Shown: positions 1 to 11,600 of the stretch, one piece after another
Layout: the number at the start of each line of letters is the position of its first letter
How positions within the stretch are numbered: the stretch's first letter is position 1
Source of the DNA: Auanema rhodensis
Lineage: Eukaryota; Nematoda; Chromadorea; Rhabditida; Rhabditidae
Assembly (NCBI GenBank): GCA_964057225.1
Contig: OZ059900.1
Span: forward strand, 2,428,501 to 2,492,500
Direction: 5' to 3'
Length of the DNA: 64,000 nucleotides
Translations under genes and position numbers: made by a program
Notes under the pieces: model-generated
The model's database searches: none
Seen by the model: only the letters and a program-made list of their open reading frames with translations
What the model was told of the DNA's origin: nothing

Positions 1-127
1 GATTTTTGGTACAAAATCTGTAATACTTGTAAATTTTGATCATATTCGTTAAGATTCGAGAATCAAACACATAATACACGAAATAAGTCTAGTTTTACAA
101 GTTTGCACTGATATTTATTCATTTTGA

Positions 128-180
128 TCAAAAAAGGTCGAAAATAGAAAGAATTTTTGAAATTTCCGAGTTTTGAGTCC
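128..180 (+). repeat. Conserved monomer block A (example in monomer 1)
   Basis: Monomer bases 128-179 (ggtcgaaaatagaaag and flanks, then tttccgagttttgagtc) are nearly invariant in the array. The exception is base 162, which is a, t or c by class. Rare deviations are single substitutions at 15067, 38317, 44917, 48041, 53606 and 55690, plus one in the divergent monomer at 51034. The block is shown once here but recurs in every monomer. A role as a protein-binding or nucleosome-positioning segment is inference only. Confidence 0.75.
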
Positions 181-298
181 AATTTGGCTAAATCGCTCAT
201 ATATAAGATCAAAAGCATAGTTTTATTGTCTATAACAACAAAAGTCATCAATTAAACGCTAGTGATATTTAAATACTGATTTTCGCTCAAGTAGCATT

Positions 299-368
299 AC
301 TACACTAAGTATGGTCGTTTTTATGCCTTTAACACCATATACTCACCGATTTTTGGTACAAAATCTGT
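299..368 (+). repeat. Conserved monomer block B (example spanning monomers 1 and 2)
   Basis: Monomer bases 299-347 plus bases 1-21 of the next unit form about 70 bases that hardly vary (actacactaagtatggtcg, tatgcctttaacacc, gatttttggtacaaaatctg). Exceptions seen: a at 32593, 42664 and 57950 (tatgatcg); t at 56604 and 61818 (ggttcaaaat); aaaaccatat near 5540; the two-base change at 51359 and 51364; and ctgtgatac in H9-type heads. Block centres A and B lie about half a monomer apart. Confidence 0.75.
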
Positions 369-730
369 AATACTTGTAAATTTTGATCATATTTGTTAAG
401 ATTTGAGAATCGAACATACAATACACAAAATCAGTCTATTTTTATGAGCTTGCACTGATATATATTCATTTTCATCAAAAAAGGTCGAAAATAGAAAGAA
501 TTTTTGAAATTTCCGAGTTTTGAGTCTAATTTGGCTAAATCGCTCATATATATGATCAGAAGCATAGTTTTATTGTCTATGACAACAAAAATCATCAATT
601 AAACGCTAGTGATGTTTAAATACTGATTTTCGCTCAAATAGCATTACTACACTAAGTATGGTCGTTTTTATGCCTTTAACACCATATACTCACCGATTTT
701 TGGTACAAAATCTGTAATACTTGTAAATTT

Positions 731-905
731 TGATCATATTCGTTAAGATTCGAGAATCAAACACATAATACACGAAATAAGTCTAGTTTTACAAGTTTGC
801 ACTGATATTTATTCATTTTGATCAAAAAAGGTCGAAAATAGAAAGAATTTTTGAAATTTCCGAGTTTTGAGTCTAATTTGGCTAAATCGCTCATATATAT
901 GATCA
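731..905 (+). other. Three TGATCA palindromes per monomer, one inside TTTTGATCAAAA
   Basis: In monomer 695-1041, TGATCA occurs at 731-736, 819-824 and 900-905. The middle one is the centre of a perfect 12-base palindrome TTTTGATCAAAA at 816-827. The third abuts the self-complementary CATATATATG at 892-901. TGATCATAT at 731-739 and ATATGATCA at 897-905 are inverted copies with centres 166 bases apart. The sites are not fixed: H6 heads change the first to tgttca, H2 and most H3 heads change the second to tcatca, and the atataagatca variant alters the flank of the third. Confidence 0.6.
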
Positions 906-1041
906 AAAGCATAGTTTTATTGTCTATGACAACAAAAATCATCAATTAAACGCTAGTGATGTTTAAATACTGATTTTCGCTCAAATAGCATTACTACACT
1001 AAGTATGGTCGTTTTTATGCCTTTAACACCATATACTCACC

Positions 1042-1389
1042 GATTTTTGGTACAAAATCTGTAATACTCGTAAAACTTGATCATATTTGTTAAGATTTGA
1101 GAATCAAACACACAATACACAAAATCAGTCTATTTTTATGAGTTTACACTGATATATATTCATTTTCATCAAAAAAGGTCGAAAATAGAAAGAATTTTTG
1201 AATTTTCCGAGTTTTGAGTCGAATTGGGCTAAATCGCTGATATATATGATCAAAAGCATAGTTTTACTGTCTATGATAACAAAAGTCTTCAAATATACAC
1301 TAATAATGATTAAATCACTGAATTTCACTCAAATAGCATTACTACACTAAGTATGGTCGTTTTTATGCCTTTAACACCATATACTCACC
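1042..1389 (+). repeat. First 348-bp (B-tail) monomer; reference for length variant
   Basis: The tail reads cttcaaatatacactaat and then aaatcactgaatttcactc, against catcaattaaacgctagtg and aaatactgaatttcgctc in A tails. The extra base is a C in aaatCactg, near 1316. About ten further substitutions across roughly 45 bases are inherited together with this C. B tails usually also carry actgtctatgataac upstream. The monomer has two private changes, cgtaaaacttg near 1070 and cgctgatatat near 1242. Confidence 0.85.
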
Positions 1390-2083
1390 GATTTTTGGTA
1401 CAAAATCTGTAATACTTGTAAATTTTGATCATATTTGTTAAGATTCGAGAATCAAACACATAATACACAAAATAAGTCTATTTTTACAAGTTTGCACTGA
1501 TATTTATTCATTTTGATCAAAAAAGGTCGAAAATAGAAAGAATTTTTGAAATTTCCGAGTTTTGAGTCCAATTTGGCTAAATCGCTCATATATATGATCA
1601 AAAGCATAGTTTTATTGTCTATAACAACAAAAGTCATCAATTAAACGCTAGTGATGTTTAAATACTGAATTTCGCTCAAATAGCATGACTACACTAAGTA
1701 TGGTCGTTTTTATGCCTTTAACACCATATACTCACCGATTTTTGGTACAAAATCTGTAATACTCGTAAATTTTGATCATATTCGTTAAGATTTGAGAATC
1801 AAACATACAATACACAAAATCAGTCTATTTTTATGAGCTTGCACTGATATATATTCATTTTGATCAAAAAAGGTCGAAAATAGAAAGAATTTTTGAAATT
1901 TCCGAGTTTTGAGTCTAATTTGGCTAAATCGCTCATATATATGATCAAAAGCATAGTTTTATTGTCTATGACAACAAAAGTCATCAATTAAACGCTAGTG
2001 ATGTTTAAATACTGAATTTCGCTCAAATAGCATTACTACACTAAGTATGGTCGTTTTTATGCCTTTAACACCATATACTCACC

Positions 2084-3124
2084 GATTTTTGGTACAAAAT
2101 CTGTAATACTCGTAAATTTTGTTCATATTCGGTGAGATTCGAGAATCAAACACACAATACACGAAATAAGTTTATTTTGACGAGTTTGCACTGGTATTTA
2201 TTCATTTTGATCAAAAAAGGTCGAAAATAGAAAGAATTTTTGAATTTTCCGAGTTTTGAGTCCAATTGGGCTAAATCGCTCATATATATGATCAGAAGCA
2301 TAGTTTTATTGTCTATGACAACAAAAATCATCAATTAAACGCTAGTGATGTTCAAATACTGATTTTCGCTCAAATAGCATTACTACACTAAGTATGGTCG
2401 TTTTTATGCCTTTAACACCATATACTCACCGATTTTTGGTACAAAATCTGTAATACTCGTAAAATTTGATCATATTTGTTAAGATTTGAGAATCAAACAC
2501 ACAATACACAAAATCAGTCTATTTTTATGAGTTTACACTGATATATATTCATTTTCATCAAAAAAGGTCGAAAATAGAAAGAATTTTTGAATTTTCCGAG
2601 TTTTGAGTCGAATTGGGCTAAATCGCTCATATATATGATCAAAAGCATAGTTTTACTGTCTATGATAACAAAAGTCATCAATTAAACGCTAGTGATGTTT
2701 AAATACTGAATTTCGCTCAAATAGCATTACTACACTAAGTATGGTCGTTTTTATGCCTTTAACACCATATACTCACCGATTTTTGGTACAAAATCTGTAA
2801 TACTCGTAAATTTTGATCATATTCGTTAAGATTTGAGAATCAAACATACAATACACAAAATCAGTCTATTTTTATGAGCTTGCACTGATATATATTCATT
2901 TTGATCAAAAAAGGTCGAAAATAGAAAGAATTTTTGAAATTTCCGAGTTTTGAGTCTAATTTGGCTAAATCGCTCATATATATGATCAAAAGCATAGTTT
3001 TATTGTCTATGACAACAAAAGTCATCAATTAAATGCTAGTGATGTTTAAATACTGATTTTCGCTCAAATAGCATTACTACACTAAGTATGGTCGTTTTTA
3101 TGCCTTTAACACCATATACTCACC
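2084..3124 (+). repeat. H6-H3-H5 three-monomer module (first occurrence)
   Basis: An H6 monomer with ttttgttcatattcggtg at its head and the private tail gatgttcaaat is followed by an H3 monomer and then an H5 monomer. The same H6-tail marker followed by H3 recurs at 9376, 13540, 15969, 21869, 26728, 34016 and 44087. In the last two the H5 monomer is missing and H7 follows directly. This is a shared segment dispersed through the array by duplication. Confidence 0.8.
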
Positions 3125-6100
3125 GATTTTTGGTACAAAATCTGTAATACTCGTAAATTTTGATCATATTCGGTGAGATTCGAGAATCAAACACATAATA
3201 CACGAAATAAGTCTAGTTTTACAAGTTTGCACTGATATTTATTCATTTTGATCAAAAAAGGTCGAAAATAGAAAGAATTTTTGAAATTTCCGAGTTTTGA
3301 GTTTAATTTGGCTAAATCGCTCATATATATGATCAGAAGCATAGTTTTATTGTCTATGACAACAAAAATCATCAATTAAACGCTAGTGATGTTTAAATAC
3401 TGATTTTCGCTCAAATAGCATTACTACACTAAGTATGGTCGTTTTTATGCCTTTAACACCATATACTCACCGATTTTTGGTACAAAATCTGTAATACTCG
3501 TAAAATTTGATCATATTTGTTAAGATTTGAGAATCAAACACACAATACACAAAATCAGTCTATTTTTATGAGTTTACACTGATATATATTCATTTTGATC
3601 AAAAAAGGTCGAAAATAGAAAGAATTTTTGAATTTTCCGAGTTTTGAGTCCAATTGGGCTAAATCGCTCATATATATGATCAAAAGCATAGTTTTATTGT
3701 CTATAACAACAAAAGTCATCAATCAAACGCTAGTGATGTTTAAATACTGAATTTCGCTCAAATAGCATTACTACACTAAGTATGGTCGTTTTTATGCCTT
3801 TAACACCATATACTCACCGATTTTTGGTACAAAATCTGTAATACTCGTAAATTTTGATCATATTCGTTAAGATTTGAGAATCAAACATACAATACACAAA
3901 ATCAGTCTATTTTTATGAGCTTGCACTGATATATATTCATTTTGATCAAAAAAGGTCGAAAATAGAAAGAATTTTTGAAATTTCCGAGTTTTGAGTCTAA
4001 TTTGGCTAAATCGCTCATTTATATGATCAAAAGCATAGTTTTATTGTCTATGACAACAAAAGTCATCAATTAAACGCTAGTGATGTTTAAATACTGAATT
4101 TCGCTCAAATAGCATTACTACACTAAGTATGGTCGTTTTTATGCCTTTAACACCATATACTCACCGATTTTTGGTACAAAATCTGTAATACTCGTAAATT
4201 TTGATCATATTCGGTGAGATTCGAGAATCAAACACACAATACACGAAATAAGTTTATTTTGACGAGTTTGCACTGGTATTTATTCATTTTGATCAAAAAA
4301 GGTCGAAAATAGAAAGAATTTTTGAATTTTCCGAGTTTTGAGTCCAATTGGGCTAAATCGCTCATATATAAGATCAAAAGCATAGTTTTATTGTCTATAA
4401 CAACAAAAGTCATCAATTAAACGCTAGTGATATTTAAATACTGATTTTCGCTCAAGTAGCATTACTACACTAAGTATGGTCGTTTTTATGCCTTTAACAC
4501 CATATACTCACCGATTTTTGGTACAAAATCTGTAATACTCGTAAATTTTGATCATATTCGTTAAGATTTGAGAATCAAACATACAATACACAAAATCAGT
4601 CTATTTTTATGAGCTTGCACTGATATATATTCATTTTGATCAAAAAAGGTCGAAAATAGAAAGAATTTTTGAAATTTCCGAGTTTTGAGTCTAATTTGGC
4701 TAAATCGCTCATATATATGATCAAAAGCATAGTTTTATTGTCTATGACAACAAAAGTCATCAATTAAACGCTAGTGATGTTTAAATACTGAATTTCGCTC
4801 AAATAGCATTACTACACTAAGTATGGTCGTTTTTATGCCTTTAACACCATATACTCACCGATTTTTGGTACAAAATCTGTAATACTCGTAAATTTTGATC
4901 ATATTCGGTGAGATTCGAGAATCAAACACACAATACACGAAATAAGTTTATTTTGACGAGTTTGCACTGGTATTTATTCATTTTGATCAAAAAAGGTCGA
5001 AAATAGAAAGAATTTTTGAATTTTCCGAGTTTTGAGTCCAATTGGGCTAAATCGCTCATATATATGATCAAAAGCATAGTTTTACTGTCTATGATAACAA
5101 AAGTCTTCAAATATACACTAATAATGATTGAATCACTGAATTTCACTCAAATAGCATTACTACACTAAGTATGGTCGTTTTTATGCCTTTAACACCATAT
5201 ACTCACCGATTTTTGGTACAAAATCTGTAATACTCGTAAAATTTGATCATATTTGTTAAGATTTGAGAATCAAACACACAATACACAAAATCAGTCTATT
5301 TTTATGAGTTTACACTGATATATATTCATTTTCATCAAAAAAGGTCGAAAATAGAAAGAATTTTTGAAATTTCCGAGTTTTGAGTCGAATTGGGCTAAAT
5401 CGCTCATATATATGATCAAAAGCATAGTTTTACTGTCTATGATAACAAAAGTCTTCAAATATACACTAATAATGATTAAATCACTGAATTTCACTCAAAT
5501 AGCATTACTACACTAAGTATGGTCGTTTTTATGCCTTTAAAACCATATACTCACCGATTTTTGGTACAAAATCTGTAATACTCGTAAATTTTGATCATAT
5601 CCGTTAAGATTCGAGAATCAAACACACAATACACGAAATAAGTTTATTTTTACGAGTTTGCACTGATATTTATTCATTTTGATCAAAAAAGGTCGAAAAT
5701 AGAAAGAATTTTTGAATTTTCCGAGTTTTGAGTCCAATTGGGCTAAATCGCTCATATATATGATCAAAAGCATAGTTTTATTGTCTATAACAACAAAAGT
5801 CATCAATTAAACGCTAGTGATGTTTAAATACTGAATTTCGCTCAAATAGCATGACTACACTAAGTATGGTCGTTTTTATGCCTTTAACACCATATACTCA
5901 CCGATTTTTGGTACAAAATCTGTAATACTCGTAAATTTTGATCATATTCGTTAAGATTTGAGAATCAAACATACAATACACAAAATCAGTCTATTTTTAT
6001 GAGCTTGCACTGATATATATTCATTTTGATCAAAAAAGGTCGAAAATAGAAAGAATTTTTGAAATTTCCGAGTTTTGAGTCTAATTTGGCTAAATCGCTC

Positions 6101-6596
6101 ATATATATGATCAAAAGCATAGTTTTATTGTCTATGACAACAAAAGTCATCAATTAAACGCTAGTGATGTTTAAATACTGAATTTCGCTCAAATAGCATT
6201 ACTACACTAAGTATGGTCGTTTTTATGCCTTTAACACCATATACTCACCGATTTTTGGTACAAAATCTGTAATACTCGTAAATTTTGTTCATATTCGGTG
6301 AGATTCGAGAATCAAACACACAATACACGAAATAAGTTTATTTTGACGAGTTTGCACTGGTATTTATTCATTTTGATCAAAAAAGGTCGAAAATAGAAAG
6401 AATTTTTGAATTTTCCGAGTTTTGAGTCCAATTGGGCTAAATCGCTCATATATATGATCAAAAGCATAGTTTTATTGTCTATAACAACAAAAGTCATCAA
6501 TTAAACGCTAGTGATGTTTAAATACTGAATTTCGCTCAAATAGCATTACTACACTAAGTATGGTCGTTTTTATGCCTTTAACACCATATACTCACC

Positions 6597-7986
6597 GATT
6601 TTTGGTACAAAATCTGTAATACTCGTAAATTTTGATCATATTCGTTAAGATTTGAGAATCAAACATACAATACACAAAATCAGTCTATTTTTATGAGCTT
6701 GCACTGATATATATTCATTTTGATCAAAAAAGGTCGAAAATAGAAAGAATTTTTGAAATTTCCGAGTTTTGAGTCTAATTTGGCTAAATCGCTCATATAT
6801 ATGATCAAAAGCATAGTTTTATTGTCTATGACAACAAAAGTCATCAATTAAACGCTAGTGATGTTTAAATACTGAATTTCGCTCAAATAGCATTACTACA
6901 CTAAGTATGGTCGTTTTTATGCCTTTAACACCATATACTCACCGATTTTTGGTACAAAATCTGTAATACTCGTAAATTTTGATCATATTCGGTGAGATTC
7001 GAGAATCAAACACACAATACACGAAATAAGTTTATTTTGACGAGTTTGCACTGGTATTTATTCATTTTGATCAAAAAAGGTCGAAAATAGAAAGAATTTT
7101 TGAATTTTCCGAGTTTTGAGTCCAATTGGGCTAAATCGCTCATATATATGATCAAAAGCATAGTTTTACTGTCTATGATAACAAAAGTCTTCAAATATAC
7201 ACTAATAATGATTGAATCACTGAATTTCACTCAAATAGCATTACTACACTAAGTATGGTCGTTTTTATGCCTTTAACACCATATACTCACCGATTTTTGG
7301 TACAAAATCTGTAATACTCGTAAATTTTGATCATATTCGTTAAGATTTGAGAATCAAACATACAATACACAAAATCAGTCTATTTTTATGAGCTTGCACT
7401 GATATATATTCATTTTGATCAAAAAAGGTCGAAAATAGAAAGAATTTTTGAAATTTCCGAGTTTTGAGTCTAATTTGGCTAAATCGCTCATATATATGAT
7501 CAAAAGCATAGTTTTATTGTCTATGACAACAAAAGTCATCAATTAAACGCTAGTGATGTTTAAATACTGAATTTCGCTCAAATAGCATTACTACACTAAG
7601 TATGGTCGTTTTTATGCCTTTAACACCATATACTCACCGATTTTTGGTACAAAATCTGTAATACTCGTAAATTTTGATCATATTCGGTGAGATTCGAGAA
7701 TCAAACACACAATACACGAAATAAGTTTATTTTGACGAGTTTGCACTGGTATTTATTCATTTTGATCAAAAAAGGTCGAAAATAGAAAGAATTTTTGAAT
7801 TTTCCGAGTTTTGAGTCCAATTGGGCTAAATCGCTCATATATATGATCAAAAGCATAGTTTTACTGTCTATGATAACAAAAGTCTTCAAATATACACTAA
7901 TAATGATTGAATCACTGAATTTCACTCAAATAGCATTACTACACTAAGTATGGTCGTTTTTATGCCTTTAACACCATATACTCACC
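6597..7986 (+). repeat. Tandem duplication of a 695-bp dimer
   Basis: The pair 6597-7291 (H5 with A tail, then H6 with B tail) is followed by the same pair at 7292-7986. The corresponding part of copy III has one such pair (39224-39918) before the H9 monomer. Copy I has therefore gained a dimer or copy III has lost one. A similar pair lies at 4513-5207. Confidence 0.75.
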
Positions 7987-8334
7987 GATTTTTGGTACAA
8001 AATCTGTGATACTCGTAAATTTTGATCATATTCGGTGAGATTCGAGAATCGAACACACAATACACAAAATAAGTCTATTTTTACGAGTTTGCACTGATAT
8101 TTATTCATTTTGATCAAAAAAGGTCGAAAATAGAAAGAATTTTTGAAATTTCCGAGTTTTGAGTCTAATTTGGCTAAATCGCTCATATATATAATCAAAA
8201 GCATAGATTTACTGTCTATGATAACAAAAGTCTTCAAATATACACTAATAATGTGTAAATCACTGAATTTCACTCAAATAGCTTTACTACACTAAGTATG
8301 GTCGTTTTTATGCCTTTAACACCATATACTCACC
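7987..8334 (+). repeat. H9 monomer with B' tail (aatgtgtaaatcac)
   Basis: This class is marked by ctgtgatac, gaatcgaacaca and the tail variant aatgtgtaaatcac. Relatives are at 39919, 49643 and 60068. In these monomers a minus-strand stop codon is lost and a 101-codon open frame appears by chance. This copy differs from 39919 by catagattta instead of catagtttta. Confidence 0.75.
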
Positions 8335-8681
8335 GATTTTTGGTACAAAATCTGTAATACTTGTAAATTTTGATCATATTCGTTAAGATTTGAGAATCAA
8401 ACATACAATACACAAAATCAGTCTATTTTTATGAGCTTGCACTGATATATATTCATTTTGATCAAAAAAGGTCGAAAATAGAAAGAATTTTTGAATTTTC
8501 CGAGTTTTGAGTCTAATTTGGCTAAATCGCTCATATATATGATCAGAAGCATAGTTTTATTGTCTATGACAACAAAAATCATCAATTAAACGCTAGTGAT
8601 GTTTAAATACTGATTTTCGCTCAAATAGCATTACTACACTAAGTATGGTCGTTTTTATGCCTTTAACACCATATACTCACC

Positions 8682-11600
8682 GATTTTTGGTACAAAATCT
8701 GTAATACTCGTAAATTTTGATCATATTCGGTGAGATTCGAGAATCAAACACATAATACACGAAATAAGTCTATTTTTACAAGTTTGCACTGATATTTATT
8801 CATTTTGATCAAAAAAGGTCGAAAATAGAAAGAATTTTTGAAATTTCCGAGTTTTGAGTCCAATTTGGCTAAATCGCTCATATATATGATCAAAAGCATA
8901 GTTTTATTGTCTATAACAACAAAAGTCATCAATTAAACGCTAGTGATGTTTAAATACTGAATTTCGCTCAAATAGCATGACTACACTAAGTATGGTCGTT
9001 TTTATGCCTTTAACACCATATACTCACCGATTTTTGGTACAAAATCTGTAATACTCGTAAATTTTGATCATATTCGTTAAGATTTGAGAATCAAACATAC
9101 AATACACAAAATCAGTCTATTTTTATGAGCTTGCACTGATATATATTCATTTTGATCAAAAAAGGTCGAAAATAGAAAGAATTTTTGAAATTTCCGAGTT
9201 TTGAGTCTAATTTGGCTAAATCGCTCATATATATGATCAAAAGCATAGTTTTATTGTCTATGACAACAAAAGTCATCAATTAAACGCTAGTGATGTTTAA
9301 ATACTGAATTTCGCTCAAATAGCATTACTACACTAAGTATGGTCGTTTTTATGCCTTTAACACCATATACTCACCGATTTTTGGTACAAAATCTGTAATA
9401 CTCGTAAATTTTGTTCATATTCGGTGAGATTCGAGAATCAAACACACAATACACGAAATAAGTTTATTTTGACGAGTTTGCACTGGTATTTATTCATTTT
9501 GATCAAAAAAGGTCGAAAATAGAAAGAATTTTTGAATTTTCCGAGTTTTGAGTCCAATTGGGCTAAATCGCTCATATATATGATCAGAAGCATAGTTTTA
9601 TTGTCTATGACAACAAAAATCATCAATTAAACGCTAGTGATGTTCAAATACTGATTTTCGCTCAAATAGCATTACTACACTAAGTATGGTCGTTTTTATG
9701 CCTTTAACACCATATACTCACCGATTTTTGGTACAAAATCTGTAATACTCGTAAAATTTGATCATATTTGTTAAGATTTGAGAATCAAACACACAATACA
9801 CAAAATCAGTCTATTTTTATGAGTTTACACTGATATATATTCATTTTCATCAAAAAAGGTCGAAAATAGAAAGAATTTTTGAATTTTCCGAGTTTTGAGT
9901 CGAATTGGGCTAAATCGCTCATATATATGATCAAAAGCATAGTTTTACTGTCTATGATAACAAAAGTCATCAATTAAACGCTAGTGATGTTTAAATACTG
10001 AATTTCGCTCAAATAGCATTACTACACTAAGTATGGTCGTTTTTATGCCTTTAACACCATATACTCACCGATTTTTGGTACAAAATCTGTAATACTCGTA
10101 AATTTTGATCATATTCGTTAAGATTTGAGAATCAAACATACAATACACAAAATCAGTCTATTTTTATGAGCTTGCACTGATATATATTCATTTTGATCAA
10201 AAAAGGTCGAAAATAGAAAGAATTTTTGAAATTTCCGAGTTTTGAGTCTAATTTGGCTAAATCGCTCATATATATGATCAAAAGCATAGTTTTATTGTCT
10301 ATGACAACAAAAGTCATCAATTAAATGCTAGTGATGTTTAAATACTGAATTTCACTCAAATAGCTTTACTACACTAAGTATGGTCGTTTTTATGCCTTTA
10401 ACACCATATACTCACCGATTTTTGGTACAAAATCTGTAATACTCGTAAATTTTGATCATATCCGTTAAGATTCGAGAATCAAACACACAATACACGAAAT
10501 AAGTTTATTTTTACGAGTTTGCACTGATATTTATTCATTTTGATCAAAAAAGGTCGAAAATAGAAAGAATTTTTGAAATTTCCGAGTTTTGAGTCTAATT
10601 TGGCTAAATCGCTCATATATATGATCAAAAGCATAGTTTTATTGTCTATGACAACAAAAGTCATCAATTAAACGCTAGTGATGTTTAAATACTGAATTTC
10701 GCTCAAATAGCATGACTACACTAAGTATGGTCGTTTTTATGCCTTTAACACCATATACTCACCGATTTTTGGTACAAAATCTGTAATACTCGTAAATTTT
10801 GATCATATTCGTTAAGATTTGAGAATCAAACATACAATACACAAAATCAGTCTATTTTTATGAGCTTGCACTGATATATATTCATTTTGATCAAAAAAGG
10901 TCGAAAATAGAAAGAATTTTTGAAATTTCCGAGTTTTGAGTCTAATTTGGCTAAATCGCTCATATATATGATCAAAAGCATAGTTTTATTGTCTATGACA
11001 ACAAAAGTCATCAATTAAACGCTAGTGATGTTTAAATACTGAATTTCGCTCAAATAGCATGACTACACTAAGTATGGTCGTTTTTATGCCTTTAACACCA
11101 TATACTCACCGATTTTTGGTACAAAATCTGTAATACTCGTAAATTTTGATCATATTCGTTAAGATTTGAGAATCAAACATACAATACACAAAATCAGTCT
11201 ATTTTTATGAGCTTGCACTGATATATATTCATTTTGATCAAAAAAGGTCGAAAATAGAAAGAATTTTTGAAATTTCCGAGTTTTGAGTCTAATTTGGCTA
11301 AATCGCTCATATATATGATCAAAAGCATAGTTTTATTGTCTATGACAACAAAAGTCATCAATTAAACGCTAGTGATGTTTAAATACTGAATTTCGCTCAA
11401 ATAGCATGACTACACTAAGTATGGTCGTTTTTATGCCTTTAACACCATATACTCACCGATTTTTGGTACAAAATCTGTAATACTCGTAAATTTTGATCAT
11501 ATTCGTTAAGATTTGAGAATCAAACATACAATACACAAAATCAGTCTATTTTTATGAGCTTGCACTGATATATATTCATTTTGATCAAAAAAGGTCGAAA

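Larger units (their letters stand above)
1..8681 (+). repeat. Region 1: 25 monomers, partial copy I of the ~10-kb higher-order repeat
   Basis: Head classes in order from base 1: H1, H2, H1, H3(B), H4, H5, H6, H3, H5, H7, H3, H5, H6, H5, H6(B), H3(B), H8, H5, H6, H5, H6(B), H5, H6(B), H9(B), H5. B marks the 348-bp tail. The order matches copy III from 31586 onward, apart from a few gained or lost monomers. Diagnostics: H1 has acttgtaa with cacataatacacg; H2 has gaatcgaacatac; H3 has cgtaaaatttg; H4 has cacataatacacaaaataag; H5 has attcgttaagatttg with catacaat; H6 has ggtgag with cactggtat; H7 has ggtgag with cacataatacacg; H8 has tatccgtt; H9 has ctgtgatac with gaatcgaacaca; H10 has cgtgaatt with aataaacaa. 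Confidence 0.85.

Noticed and set aside
40-60. CENP-B box in the attcgttaagattcgag segment
   Set aside because: The essential bases of the box (TTCG, four bases, A, two bases, CGGG) are not met: the A position is G and the CGGG is tcga.
200-215. TATA-like catatataagatc in the A' monomers as a promoter
   Set aside because: It is a one-base variant of catatatatgatc in AT-rich satellite, with no downstream gene or other promoter element.
63-251. Minus-strand open frames of 61-101 codons in many monomers (for example 63-251, 4922-5146, 7968-8273)
   Set aside because: They all come from the same stretch of the satellite. The unit is 347 or 348 bp, so frames do not carry over. Lengths change with tail and head classes by chance stop codons (a single G-to-A at 53606 or 55690 creates a stop). 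Monomers without a reported frame, such as H5 with A tail, only have a slightly shorter one (about 55 codons). There is no domain or codon-use signal.
1-347. Monomer as an old dimer of two ~173-bp halves
   Set aside because: The halves share only short A/T-rich words (gatttttgg with aatttttga; gatcaaaa in both). I see no alignable duplication by eye.
7968-8273. 101-codon frame as a possible small protein gene, with relatives at 39900, 49624 and 60049
   Set aside because: It is explained by loss of one stop codon in H9 monomers with the B' tail, and it reads straight through the conserved satellite block into the next monomer's edge.
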